Shown here: one piece after another, positions 20,761 through 32,369 of the stretch
Numbering within the stretch: the first letter of the stretch is position 1
How the letters are laid out: each line of letters opens with the position of its first letter
Source: Aurelia coerulea
Lineage: Eukaryota; Cnidaria; Scyphozoa; Semaeostomeae; Ulmaridae
Direction: 5' to 3'
Assembly (NCBI GenBank): GCA_039566865.1
Contig: CM076959.1
Location: 7,733,501-7,797,500 of the forward strand
DNA: 64,000 bases
Program-made: the position numbers and the translations under genes
The notes under the pieces: model-generated
What the model was told of the DNA's origin: nothing
The model's database searches: none
Seen by the model: only the letters and a program-made list of their open reading frames with translations

Positions 20761-22283
20761 TAGCAGATATGTTAAGCAGATCTAATGTCAAGGGTGACAA
20801 AGATAGAAGTGATAGAGATATATTGTGTGATGTGTTCATGGCAGAAGAAGAAAGATCTCGCGTAGAAAGAGAAATAGAGAGCATTAAAATGTTGCAATAT
20901 TTATCTGTTTCACAAGAAGGGCTTAAGAAAGTTCAGAGAGCAACAGAGCAAGACAGAGAGATGTCAGTGTTAAAAAGATTAATCCTAGAGGGATGGCCAG
21001 AAGACATATCTCAAGTTCCTGAATCAGTGAGGTGTTACTATAGTTTCAGAGAGGAACTTATCTATCAAGAAGAACTTATTTTCAAAGGAGACAGATTAGT
21101 TATTCCCAAAGTTCTGAGAGAAGATATGATGCAAAGAATGCACTGTAGTCATTTAGGGGTACAGGGTTGTCTTCGTAGAGGAAGAGAAGTAATGTATTTG
21201 CCTCGAATGAATGGAGAGGTTAAGGAATTCATTTCAAGATGTGAAGTTTGTAGAGTTTACCAAGACAGACAACAGAAAGAGCCAATGATAGGACATGACA
21301 TTCCAAGTAGACCCTGGCAAAAGGTTGGTTCAGATCTGTTTGAGTTACGAAATGGAAATTTTCTTGTCTGTGTAGACTATTACTCAGATTTTATTGAGGT
21401 AGACAAGATTTATGATAAGAAAGGTAAATCAGTCATTTCAAAGCTTAAGTCACAATTTGCACGACATGGGATTCCAAACCAGCTTGTCAGTGACAATGGC
21501 CCACCTTACAATTCTAAAGAGTTTACGGAGTTTAGCAAAGAATACGAGTTTGAGCATAAAACCAGCTCTCCAAGATATCCACAATCAAACGGGAAGGCGG
21601 AGAATGCAGTGAAAATAGCGAAAAACATCCTTCAAAAGGCAAACTACGCAAGATCAGATCCTAATTTAGCACTTTTAGCCTATCGTAATACACCAACGGA
21701 AGGAGTAGGAAGTTCCCCAGCACATAGATTGTTTGGAAGGAGAACAAGGACGCTATTGCCAACCAGTGATAAGTTATTAATGCCAAAGACAGAAAGACAC
21801 ATGCAGAAGAAGTTAGAGGGGAGAAAGAACATAGAAAAGTATTACTATGACAGAGGAGCTAAAGATTTAAAAGAGTTAAAACCAGGAGATGTTGTTAGAA
21901 TAAAGATCCAAGATAAAGATAAAGAATGGGTTAAAGTCAAAGTAGCTGAACAAGTAGATCCTAGGTCATATACAGCTAGAACTGAAGACGGAATGCTGTA
22001 TAGACGTAACAGAAGACATGTCATGGAGACAAAAGAAAAGTTCAATGAGAAATGTAATGAATACTCAACATCAAAGAAGGACACAGGAATCAAGAACACT
22101 GTAAATGAAAGGATGTCAAGTCAATTCAACAAGAACACTGTCAATAATGAGAATACTTTTAATAATGAGAATGCAAATACAGCAACTGTTGCAGCAGAAC
22201 AACCTGTTAACAACGAAAATCCTAAGGTTGTTACTACAAGAATTGGACGAACTGTAAGAAGGCCTCAGTATTACCAAGCATAG
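20761..22283 (+). CDS. Gypsy integrase (open frame continuous with RNase H from 20643)
   Basis: Open from 20643 to TAG at 22281 (546 codons from the first ATG). The zinc domain has HLGVQGCLRRGREVMYLPRM with CEVCRVY (HHCC). The DDE core has VGSDLF, VCVDYYSDFIE, VSDNGPPYNSKEF and SPRYPQSNGKAENAVK (Glu of the triad). Then come LALLAYRNTP, the usual gypsy C-terminal region (DVVRIKI, W) and an Asn-rich tail. It would insert the cDNA into the host genome. This part still looks intact, though it lacks a working RT partner in cis. Confidence 0.85.
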
Positions 22284-22372
22284 ACTGATTAAAGAAGTTG
22301 AGAATGTTTGTGTTGATGAAGACTTAATTGAGTTACTGATGAAGAACTAAATATTTGACTTTTGACTTGTTT

Positions 22373-22553
22373 GAGGGGAAGATATGACGTTATGTCACCT
22401 GACCATATGATCGTATCACGTGACTAGAGCTTGTGATGTTTGTGATGTTGAGAGGCGTGAAAATTGAGTTGTTGACAGTTATGTCGAGCATGTAAGAGCC
22501 TAGTCTTTTCTCGTGTTTCTCTACCAAGATTTAGGGTTTCACAGAACGTTACA
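22373..22553 (+). repeat. Polypurine tract and 3' LTR of the gypsy element
   Basis: GAGGGGAAG (22373-22381) is a plausible plus-strand priming site. The LTR is 22383-22553 (171 bp), starting TATGACG where the 5' copy has TGTGACG, and ending TTACA. It is followed by the duplicated ACGAT. A 13-bp gap and about ten substitutions separate it from the 5' LTR. Confidence 0.8.
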
Positions 22554-22584
22554 ACGATGATCATGATACTGACTAAAGAATTTA
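22554..22584. repeat. Repeat X, right part
   Basis: ACGATGATCATGATACTGAC followed by TAAAGAATTTA matches 24211-24240 exactly. It continues repeat X from 9897 across the gypsy insertion and leads into the left arm of an inverted-repeat element. Confidence 0.75.
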
Positions 22585-22601
22585 CATTATCAACAACTTA
22601 A

Positions 22602-22822
22602 AGCTTTTATGTCGCTATAAATATGATTCCAGCCTTGCTTTATCAGTTGTCCTTCAACGCCATGAGAGATGGTCATCCAATCCCTTTTGTTTTCCGTGTT
22701 ATGCAAAATTACAAAAAACTAACATCAAAGAAAATTGCGCTATCCCCATGACCGTCCTCTGCACAGAAATCACACGATTGAATAAATGTCTGCCATGAGC
22801 TTTATATAGCGACATAAAAGCT
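22602..22822. mobile_element. 221-bp TTAA MITE inside the left arm of element Y
   Basis: The ends AGCTTTTATGTCGCTATA / TATAGCGACATAAAAGCT lie between TTAA at 22598-22601 and 22823-22826. The right arm of element Y (26955-26965) preserves the empty site as one continuous CAACTTAAATATAG. This proves insertion with a TTAA duplication after the arms formed. It is a piggyBac- or Kolobok-type MITE with no coding. Confidence 0.85.
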
Positions 22823-23695
22823 TTAAATATAGATTTATTACCGGAAGCGATTACCTACAATACAATGGAAGGAAGAAGAAAGAGAAAGTCCATACATTAG
22901 AATTAACATGATAGAGAGGCTGTTAGTGACGTACTTGTAGATACTTGTAGTCCTACTACAGTCTACCCCTACCCGCTAAAACAATTCGAAAGCTATGTGG
23001 TTGAGAATTTTTTTGACCAGTTAGTGATACTTGTTACGTAATACATTAATTGACCGTTCATGAGAAATTATAAATGTCACTTTTTAACTACTTTAACGAC
23101 ACAAACTGGTAGCTAAATACGTAAATTTTAATTGACGATCCGAGGGAGAATTCCTGTAGGAAAATAAGTTGCACGGTAATTGCTCTGAGTGCAATGATGA
23201 ATGAGTTAACCTACTGGGTCTGTTTTCAACCGGTTTTGTTCCTGTTTTTGAAAACGCTATGCTGCAGTTGAAAGAAGTTTGTTGCGATACTGCTGTGACC
23301 GCTATGCCGAGGCGACAACATTTCCTGTAATTCCTGTCACGAGAGGAAATGATGGCCAGACCTAAATGGGTCGTAAAGTTGACCTGGTAACAAAGTGCAA
23401 TGTTTTCCTATGGTTTTTTTGGCAAAAACAACAGTCCAATATGTGGCCTAAAGAATAATTTTCTGAGGCGAAAATACGATCCATGAGAGTCCTATGAAAA
23501 GGGCTGCATTCTGGCTAAGGACTATTTCGGCTTTTCTAATGCTTGTTTGTACAGTTACGAGAAGAAAGTCACAAAATTTCAAACACTATTAGTATATTCT
23601 TACGCATTTGACTGTTCGATTGTTCTCTTTGTACGTTGTTCCTTGAGCATGGCATACATGCGTGACTGGATTGGGCGAGATGTGTTAGCTGTAGC

Positions 23696-23912
23696 ATGCC
23701 GCGAGTTTTTTGGTGGGCGAGGATAAACTGCCGAAACTTGCCTCGATCTGTCGATGCGACCAGCTTTTGGAGGGTTGAACTGCCGAGCCTTTATTGATCT
23801 AAATTTGCCGCGAGCTTTTTCTGGGTGAGGATGAACTGCTGAACCTTGCGTCGATCTGTCGATGCGACCAGCTTTTGGAGGGTGAAATTGCCGAACCTTT
23901 ACGTTGAAATAT
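23696..23912. repeat. Tandem repeat, two copies, period about 112 bp
   Basis: TGCCGCGAG...TCGATCTGTCGATGCGACCA followed by GCTTTTGGAGGGT occurs at 23696 and again at 23808 with about 10-15% differences. The remainder of 22961-23695 shows no recognisable gene. Confidence 0.7.
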
Positions 23913-24130
23913 AGCTAATGAAACATCTGCGTGTTTGATGGGTCCAGCACTAGAAGTTGATGCGTGCTTGTGTGTGATTGTGATTGCTTTCTCTTGATTG
24001 TGCGTGCACTGCTTGCTGCTGATTGTTTGGCTCTGTCTGTGTGTAGTCTATCTTGAGCTTGCGAGATCTGGTTTGTGACTCTACACCAAAGTTGGGCTTG
24101 TAGAATCAGCACGGGTACTCCACCAATTGT

Positions 24131-24240
24131 AAAGGGGAACAAGGTTACATATTCAGGTTGCGATTTTACGTGTGCAGACACGGAGACAATAACAAGACGT
24201 TGTTATGTGACGATGATCATGATACTGACTAAAGAATTTA
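24131..24240. repeat. Repeat X, uninterrupted copy
   Basis: Same sequence as 9806-9897 joined to 22554-22584, without the gypsy insertion, so it serves as the empty site. Its function is unknown. I see no gene in 24241-24960. Confidence 0.8.
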
Positions 24241-24967
24241 TGGCCGTTAACAAACTTCTTTGAAATAATGAGATTCATACATACTTCTCCAGTATATGTC
24301 AGAGTCAGAGTATAAAACTATACATACCTGAGGATGAAACGGAGCGGCAGGAAGCTCCATTAGAAACCATGCCTTCCATTGCCCTCAGTTATCTCTTAGC
24401 CAAAACTCTATTACACATAAATACCAATATGGGTACCATGACGGCTTCTCTACAACAATTGTCTTCGGGTCCTTTGCCAATTGGCCAACGGCCAGATGAA
24501 CATGCTTCCACAGCAACGTATCCGTCCACCGGACGTATCCTCCCCTTAGGTAGGCTGAGACAGATGTTTATTGAATTATGCTACAACCATCAATGGGTAA
24601 TTTTTGAGGCAGCACAACCATTGATGTTTGTATTCTTGAAAATCTCCTGATCTATCAAATAATTTAGAAAATATCAACAGAAAAGATGCATTTACACTTT
24701 AAAAGTTCAGAGCACGAGGTTGTAGGACTGAAAGAACTTGAACGGTGTGGAGTAGTGTCTTTAAAGAGCTAAAGGATCTTCCCACCCAAGTTTAGTTGCA
24801 GTTCTGATTGTTCAGTCATATCGTGCCACGTCTCTAAAATAAGTGTGCATGTGCTCCTTTTCCTCTTCTTTAATACAAGATACTTGGGATCGAATGCAAT
24901 GCAAGGGGGGATTCCTGAAAAGAAAAGTCAGGTCAAGAACGATTGAAGTAATTCAAGGTACAAATCT

Positions 24968-25520
24968 TTTCAAAAATTAAAAGTAAAGTTCAAAGTTGAA
25001 AATTCGTTTGTCAAATGCCTGTTTGGTGTCAAACTATGGCTAGGCCATTTCTCAAAACCTCTGGTTTCAGGTGCACTCCAAATTCTGACTTTGTGAAACC
25101 ATATCTCCGGTGTTTGATGGTTGATTTCAAAATGAAAGGTATGTGCATTTAAGTTGGAGACTAACAAATGTAGCCATGAATTCAAAAAGTCTCGAAATTG
25201 TATCGTTTTGTTGCCTTGTTCAGTCATAAGGGGTAATTTTTTTGAGACACCCGGTATTGTTTAGCTGCCCCAAAAGCTTTCTATACATTACACATGGATA
25301 GTAACTGCATAAATAAATAACCATCTGTCTTAGGCTGCCTAAGACATTTTGCCTGTTCAAGTGAATTACTCTGCAAATACAAGCTCGATTTGGACATGCA
25401 AGGTTGCAAGATTGAGATCTCATCGAAACCATGAAAGGAAAATAACAAAAAAAATTAATGCAAAGCTCCTTCACAAGAACTGTTCAAACGCCTATACTTT
25501 TTAAGGACACCCGGTATATC
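24968..25520. mobile_element. Mariner-type MITE remains (ACCGGGTGTC ends)
   Basis: 24968-25254 matches 62925-63225 (shared CTCTGGTTTCAGGTGCACTC and ATCTCCGGTGTTTG) and ends in GAGACACCCGGTATTG. A second piece ends GGACACCCGGTATA at about 25515. ACCGGGTGTC(C/T)CAAAA ends next to TA are typical of mariner-like MITEs. A diverged relative of the second piece lies at 27170-27360. Confidence 0.55.
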
Positions 25521-25539
25521 ATCCAATCTTTAAGTTTAT

Positions 25540-26823
25540 CTATGAAAAATATTTCAAAGGCAGCAAAATTACAGAATCTCTAAAAACAGCTTAATTTTAG
25601 AGCTTGTATATGGTGGCTGGCTGCTAATCCGTGATTCTGTGTTGGAAATATTTGAAAAATTCAAATTATTCATCTCATTATGCTTCTGAGTCTCCTTGAA
25701 AATGACCTTCGTCTGTGTCTCTCAATCGATGCTCGATGAATTCAAGGATACTATTCTAAGAATTTGGGCGATGTTCAAGCACAAATACTACAAGACACCA
25801 CTGATATGGTTATGTCAATTATTTTATTGGCATGGCACTAAACCAAATCTATATGAAACAGTGAACAATAATATTGCAGTATTGATTGAATATCGAGTTG
25901 AGAACACTCACTCAATGATTAGCGGGTGTACACACAAGCATGATTCTCCTGAACTGCTAACATGGAAAGCAAAAGCTTCAAAATCTGATTTTTGCAATTT
26001 CAAAAGCATTTTCACACCACCAAAAAATGACACCTTCTCCTGAAAAGATCTGAAAGGCCTCAAAATTTCCTGTGCGCAAATCCATTCCAACATGTTTGAG
26101 TTTGTTGCAGGAGATGAAACAAAAGCAAGAAATGTTGATGGCATACTCAAAAATGAAAATGCGATTGACATTAAGATGCTCCCCACAAGGTATCACATAT
26201 CCAGAAAATCTGATTTTGCCTCTGATTATCCATGATGTATTTCCAAAGGAAGCAAGAGCTATTGGATCATATTAGGAGGATGCTCTCATTCTTCTCATAG
26301 AAACTGCACTCCAAAGGCAAAAACGTGCCCAATTCGCAAGCAGTATCTTAAAAAAGAAACGGGGAAGCTGAAATCAACAATTAAGCAAGGCGTAATAAAC
26401 AAAAATGACCTTATCGACAGATGAAAACAGTATGGGGAAAGAGATGATACAGAAATTGTCAACATTACTGCAGTTGGCACAGAAAATATCGGCCCTGAAA
26501 TTGAGGCAATGAATAATGAAATCAAATCTTCAAATCAACCAAATTCAGAAGAGAGAAATGACAAAAACATTTCGAAACTTAAAAAAGCTAAACACTGCAA
26601 GAGATGCAGTCATGATATGGAATCTGATATCATGCACAAGAAATCTGCTTCTTGTTCCAATTGTCCAGACGGAAAATGTTTGCTATCTGGGAAATCAATA
26701 AGTTGCAAATGTATTGAGCATTTATCCAGGGGTGCATGGATTCTTGCAGCAAGATATGACTGTGTTGTTGAGATTACAATGAATTTCTCACAAAGCAGCT
26801 CAAACATTGACATGGGGGTGTAG
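25540..26823 (+). pseudogene. Unrecognised gene with four TGA stops, Cys-rich C-terminus
   Basis: One plus-strand frame runs from at least 25561 (QQNYRISKNSLILELVYGGW) to TAG at 26821. Only four stops interrupt it (about 25687, 26041, 26233, 26422), and all are TGA. Visible blocks are FVAGDETKARNVDGILKNE, KAKTCPIRKQYLKKETGKLK and a Cys cluster KKAKHCKRCSHDM...CSNCPDGKCLL...ISCKC, which probably binds zinc. The 3' end reaches the right arm of element Y, so it may be that element's own gene. I do not recognise the family. All-TGA decay suggests CGA-to-TGA changes. Confidence 0.5.
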
Positions 26824-26995
26824 TAGGACTACAAGTATCTACAAGTACGTCACTAACAGCCTCTCTATCATGTTAATTCTAATGTATGGACTTTCTCTTT
26901 CTTCTTCCTTCCATTGTATTGTAGGTAATCACTTCCGGTAATAAATCTATATTTAAGTTGTTGATAATGTTAAATTATAATGCTTTAGTCAATTC

Positions 26996-28020
26996 TAATC
27001 AGATTAGAAAGAAAAGGAAAAAAATTCACCAATCTTCGCAGAGAATTTGAGCTTGTAAAAACGCATCTTTGATGACTCATAGCCAAGTCCGCAATGACTT
27101 GTAGCGCAGGCGGCCGCTTCTCATGGGATTCCGTAGTGACGTAGCTGATTATATAGAAGAATTCAATAAACATCTGCCTCAGCCTACCTCAGAAATTCGT
27201 CCTGTTTAGGTGAATTACTTTGGGAATGCAAATCCGATTCGACCATGCTATTTTGCAAAATCTAAGTTGATATTTTATCTATTCCATAAACTGAAAATAA
27301 AATTTTTTGAATTCAAGGCTCCGTAGCAGGAACTGTTCAAACACCTATACTTTTTCGGCGGAACTTACGAATTTGGAACATCGTTTATATATATAAGCTA
27401 TATACTATATGAAAGCCTGTACTATAAGGAGTCTGAATATGCAATAATATTTGGGGTAACCCCCCTACGAGGAAAGTTATCGGCAAAGCATGATCGCTGT
27501 GATTGGGCCTAAACTTTGCAACATAAGTCGCTTACCGAACGTACCACTTGGTCGGTACGAACACGAAAAAGTACGACATTTTTGGCCTAAAACGAATTTC
27601 ATGGCCTAAACAAGGCAGCTTTTCACCAACATTAACAACAAGAAACAAATGCTTTAGAAACTACTTTGTAAACTCACCCCGCCATATGAACAGGATTCCA
27701 ACTCCCTGCCACACCAGGCTGTAAATGAACATTTGAGCGCCACTTCCACCTGGTTTCTTGCGAACTGGCGGCGCCACCGCCAAATAATGATCTTTTTGGC
27801 GCCAAAATCCAAGCTCACATCCAAGTGAGGCAACCTCGCTTCCATTTCTATGGGCACTGTCTATTTTTAGCGCTAGGGCAGGGCTACAGAGGGCCAGAGG
27901 GTTTTGTGCTGGGGGGTTTCTGTGTTTTTTCCTTGCTAAAAGGTAATACCTCAACCTTCACTTTTTCACAGAAGTAAACCGTTTTGAAAAATCCTATTTA
28001 AAAAAATCCTTATTCCTGTT
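26996..28020. other. Gap: MITE remnant at 27170-27360, otherwise nothing recognised
   Basis: 27170-27360 is a diverged copy of 25300-25500 (shared CTGTTCAAACxCCTATACTTTTT end). 27661-27957 is GC-richer than its surroundings and open on the minus strand, but shows no motif I can name. No gene is called. Confidence 0.4.
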
Positions 28021-28029
28021 TTTCTTTTT

Positions 28030-28240
28030 TGGAGAAATAGGCTGATTTTGAAAATTCTTATTTTTTCCTAAACTTTAAGGTCACAGGCTTGGCCTTTTTG
28101 GAAAAATAGGCCGATTTTGAAAATTCTTATTTTTCTCAAACTTTAAGTTCATAGGCTTGGCTTTTTTGGAAAAATAGGCCAATTTTGAAAATTCTTATTT
28201 TTTCTCATACTTTAAGGTCATAAGCTTTGCTTTTTCGGAA
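28030..28240. repeat. Tandem repeat, three copies, unit about 68 bp
   Basis: The unit contains GGAAAAATAGGCCGATTTTG, AAAATTCTTATTTTT, then CTTTAAGGTCATAGGCTTGG. The copies differ by a few bases. It is non-coding, about 100 bp downstream (minus sense) of the kinase stop codon. Confidence 0.75.
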
Positions 28241-28337
28241 ACATTATAGTTTACAACCAAATTAGTAGCTGATGCTGCAATCCAAGAAATACATCATTAT
28301 AGCACGGAAAAATCATTATACCTGGCAAAAAAAGTTT

Positions 28338-28778
28338 CTATGTAATTGTTTTAATGAAATTAGCTATCATTTGAGCATTCGGACGGTTGTCCTTTGCTCG
28401 ACATGATTCACACACTTTTATAAGTTTGTCTTTATCATCTCCTGAACACATTGATTCGGCAACTTTCTTCATTAGAACCCCTAAAGAGAAAATGTCACTA
28501 TTGATGGAGTGTGCATCTTGTCCGCTCAAAATGTCTGGGTCAACATGGGAATGAAAGGATTGATATTTCCTTTTCAAGGAAACTGACGTTCTTGTGGCCT
28601 CGCCGAAGTCCAAAATAACTGGAGTCCATTCCCTGGTTTGGTCACCGTTATCTTGCAGGACTTTAAATTTCACAATAGGAACATTGTCAGTTTTCAAGTC
28701 ATTGTGGATAAATCCATTGCAGTGTATGTGGTGAAGTCCCATGGCCAATTTTTGAAGGGTAGCTAACTTCTCTCCGTC
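28338..28778 (-). pseudogene. Protein kinase gene, C-lobe part (split by a hAT element)
   Basis: The minus strand reads KLATLQKLAMGLHHIH, FIHNDLKTDN (catalytic loop with Asp and Asn, HRD changed to HND), VILDFGEA (DFG intact), then SDIFSLGVLMKKVAE (alpha-F Asp) and a stop at 28338. These are canonical eukaryotic protein-kinase C-lobe motifs. The N-lobe lies at 33781-34288; between them is a hAT element flanked by TCTCCGTC. The frames fit when the element and one duplication are ignored. Catalytic residues are kept, so it may have been active before the insertion. Confidence 0.85.
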
Positions 28779-29252
28779 CAGTGGCGTGGCCACAAGGGGG
28801 GGGGGGGCAATTGCCCCCCCCACTTTTTGAAAAGATGGTCCTCGAGATTCCTTCAAAATCGATGAGAAAATAGTGGGGTATAGGTTGGGTAAAACTTTTT
28901 CTCAGAAATGCTAAAAGGAGATTACGTAATTGCATTACGTGAAGGCAATTCATGGTGCTCCTTTGATTCAAATAGTTGTAATGTGATCTATGAGGTCAAA
29001 CATCGGTATTGGATGGCTGTCATCACAAAGAGATTGGATTGGAAGATATGACAGGTATTCAAATCTTACTCCATATAATGAAGTGCTTTATTGATGACGC
29101 CAAGCATGAAAACTAGACCCTTTGTGTGTGGGAAGAAACTGCAATACCTTAATATGGTCTGCTCCATTCAATTTTATGCAGTATCACGTGACATATTACA
29201 CTGCTTCAATTTTTAGAGAAGAAAATTTGCAAATAAAACAGCGGGCAAAGAC

Positions 29253-32014
29253 ATGGTTTTCAAACTTTCTACAATGGCTTTGAGTACAGTTCGTGATCCT
29301 GGGACGGAAAACGTTGTTAACATCGACCAAGTACTCATGCTTGGACCCATACAGCCCGTTATCGATTTCCCAGCTAAAAAGTATGGAAGTAGGGACTATA
29401 GATTTCAGAAAAAATGGTATAGTACATATGAATGGTTGGAGTATTCCGTAGAAAGAGATGCAATTTACTGCTTCTACTGCAGGATTTTTGGAACTCTTGG
29501 TAAGTAACAGTTTTTGTATACTTAAAGGCATTGAGTGACGATAAATAGACCTACTTTGCCGTGTATCATGTGAACCACGTGAGAAAGATCAATTATCATT
29601 CCCAACAAACTAAAAGGACCTGCTATTACACAATGCGTTTCATGTGATCAGTTTCATTTCACATGAACATTAGCCAATCAAATGCGCCATACAGAACCAT
29701 GAGTCAGCAAATTCTGACAGATAGGGTATACCTTGCCGTCTTATGCTGATTCATTTCCTTTAATTTACCCTTTTCTTTTCGTCCAGCTTTACCAATTTAG
29801 AGCAACTAATTTTGTATAATCTGTTGGTTAAATTTGGGTAGGTTCTTTCCCACCATGGAGTAACTTTCGACAGGTATAACTTTTTGGATGCAATTGAAAG
29901 ATTATTATAAATGCAAAACTCATTACAAAGTCAAAGTATTTTCGATCAATATTACAATTAATTATCTCCTTGTTTTCAGTTGGCTGTGCTGAAACACCTT
30001 TCATAAAGGAGGGTTTTCGGAATTTGAAGAACGCCATGGGCAAAGAAGGCAAAATAGAGAAGCATATCAAATCAAGAATGCATCAACTGAGCAGAGAGAG
30101 GGCAATATGTAGAAGAACAATTACACCAGTAAATGTTCAGCTTTCGGAGGCAGGAGCTGTAAATGCATCGAGAAGAGAGCAGGAGAAAAAATAGAACAGA
30201 GAAATTGCAGCTGTTATCTTTGATGTAGTGCGACACATCGCTTTGTAAAACGAGGCCTTTCGTAGACACGATGAGAAGTCAACGTCCTTAAACCAAAGGA
30301 AGTTTCTAGAAGAGATCAGATTTCTCGCCAAGTATCATGCACCACTCCAAAAGTGGTTAGACAGCCATCCTGAAAACGTTTCTTGGCTAAGCAATGACAT
30401 TCAGAACGAGATGATAGGTATAATTTCTGATAATGTGTTGGAGACCATCAAGGAACAGGTAAAGAAAAGCAGATTCTATTCTGTGGAATGCGATGAAGTC
30501 ACAAGCCATAAGCATTCCTACATGTCAATCGTCCTCAGATATGTTCATGATCACATTATCTACGAGCGCGTTGTTGGACTCAAACACGTCCAAAGCATGA
30601 GAGGAAAGTCGTTGTCAGACGTCCTTGTTGAAGAGCTTGGCAAGCATCAAATTCCATTGAAGGACATGATTGGAAAAGGCTTCGATGGTGCTAGCAACAT
30701 GTCTGGAAAAGAAAAGGGAATGCAGCAGAAGCTTACAGAAGCTGGTGCGACCATGTCACTATACTTCCATTGCTTTGCACATCGTCTCAAATTGGTTCTT
30801 GGAAAGTGTGCCGAGACACTTCCAATGGTAAAAGACGTCTTTTCAACAATTGGGTCGATCTTCACGGTAATGGGAGGGTCTCCACAACGCATGGCTGTTT
30901 ATGAGGAAAATCTCAAAAGATTTTCAATCCAAGAAGGGAGAACTGCTCTTCGTGCATTTTCGGACACCCGTTGGACCGCAAGGGCAGACAATCTTGCCGC
31001 CACAGTCAACACCCTACCAGCCCTGATTGCCACACTCGAAGAGCTGAAATCCAGCGACGCATCTTGTGAAGGGCTCTTGATCAGAATCGGAACCTACGAA
31101 TTCATATTAAAGGTGCTGATTCTCAAAGAATGCTTTGATCGTTCCAGATATGCATCAGAGTATCTGCAAAGAGAAGAGATGGACATGGTTACCGCAGTAG
31201 ACTCAGTCACCACCCTTATTCGACAGATTTCTTCACTCCGTACTGAAGAAAAGCTTTCTGATTTTGTGCAGATAGCTAAAGAAAAGGCAGCCGAGTTAGG
31301 AATCCTTGATGTTTTCAGTCCACCAGATAAAAGACGCCGGACATTGCCAAGTCGCTTAGCTGATGGTCAAACCTTGCTAGATGCCACCTTCAGCCATAGA
31401 ATTGGTGCCGAAACTGAGTATATTCAGGCAGAATCACAAGAAGATACTTCCGCCGCAGTTTCTTCTACACTCTTTTGGATCTTTTGCTGAACGAGTTGCA
31501 AAAAAGATTCTCTTCCGAGGCCTTTGAAGTAATGGTCCAACTTTCGGCACTTTGTCCTTCCAAATGGAACGGAGCGAACGTTGCCAAAATAAAGAAATTT
31601 GCCAGCAGATATGATGTTCCACAGGAAGAAGCCGGTCGCGAATACTCCATGTTCCGAGATTCAAGATTTTTCGAAAGTTTGCTGCAAGAGATGGAGGAGA
31701 GGAAAGCAAAGCAATTTAAAAATCCATACCTGCCCCTGATCCTGAAAAAGTTTTCAGAGGGTGATCTTGCTACACTGTATCCAAACCTGTTTCGAGTCAT
31801 CCAGATTGCTGCAACCATACCTGTGACCATTGCTAGCTGCGAGCGATGCCACAGCAAGGTGAAAATAATAAACAATTACATGCGTGCCAAGATGGATGAA
31901 GACCGTCTTGAGAGTTTGCTGCTCATCAGCAGCGAAAGAGACTTGTCCAAAAACATTAAGTTGGTTGAACTTGTTAATCAGTTTGCCGTAAAGTCAAGAA
32001 AACTTCGCTTGTAA
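29253..32014 (+). pseudogene. hAT transposase, TTF-type zinc finger plus DUF4371-like catalytic region
   Basis: Exon 1 (29253-29500, donor GTAAGT) encodes FPAKKYGSRDYRFQKKWY and YCFYCRIFG, a TTF-type zinc finger. Exon 2 starts at 29980 after TTTTCAG with matching phase (VGCAETPF). The catalytic region from 30411 has FYSVECDEVTSHKHSYMS, GKGFDGASNMSGK, YFHCFAHRLKLVLGKC and AFSDTRWTARADNL; the tail at 31790-32014 has IPVTIASCERCHSKVK and RLESLLLISSERD. In-frame stops at about 30192 and 30246 and a frameshift near 31480 inactivate it. Confidence 0.88.
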
Positions 32015-32369
32015 CTTGATTGTTAATTGTTACTGTTTGGGTTGACTGGTGGACTGAGACAGAGACATAAAATGCTTCCATTTTTAAGAGATTTTACAAG
32101 CTAGCTTACTGCGTTGATTTTTCAATTTACTTTTGACAAGGATCAATTTAGGTCTAAAAATCATTAAAGGGACACGTTAATGCAACAAGCTTAGTTTAAA
32201 AATACACCAGGTTTTCAAAACAGGACCCAACCTGCTTCTAAAGTATTTGGAATACAAAGTTACAAGTCTCTTCCGACTCATTTAGATTATGCACGATCAT
32301 AATTAAGGTATGCTAATATGTAGTTTGTTTAAAATACTAGTCATCAGGAGATATACGACACGGCATTGT

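Larger units (their letters stand above)
9898..22553 (+). mobile_element. Ty3/gypsy LTR retrotransposon, defective, with two nested insertions
   Basis: Two LTRs (9898-10081, 22383-22553) flank gag/protease and RT-RNaseH-integrase remains in gypsy order, with integrase after RNase H. The target duplication is ACGAT (9893-9897 and 22554-22558), confirmed by the empty site at 24211-24215. Removing the nested elements leaves about 3.7 kb, short for a gypsy element: most of gag and the RT core are missing. The internal region also has a frameshift at about 14714 and a stop at 20508, so it is non-autonomous. Confidence 0.85.
22585..26968. mobile_element. Inverted-repeat element Y with nearly identical arms and a decayed gene
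   Basis: The arms are 22585-22960 (with a MITE inserted) and 26819-26968. Ignoring the MITE, the arms run from CATTATCAACAACTTAAATA inward to TCCTACTACA and differ by about one base in 150. Weaker inverted similarity may extend outward (TGACTAAAG / CTTTAGTCA). TTA occurs at both outer edges, which would suit a Harbinger-like 3-bp duplication, but boundaries and class are uncertain. The interior holds repeat X2, a mariner-type MITE and a pseudogene. Confidence 0.6.

Noticed and set aside
24369..24650. 93-codon open frame with a Pro/Thr-rich stretch
   Set aside because: No splice context, no motif, and it lies in repeat-derived sequence.
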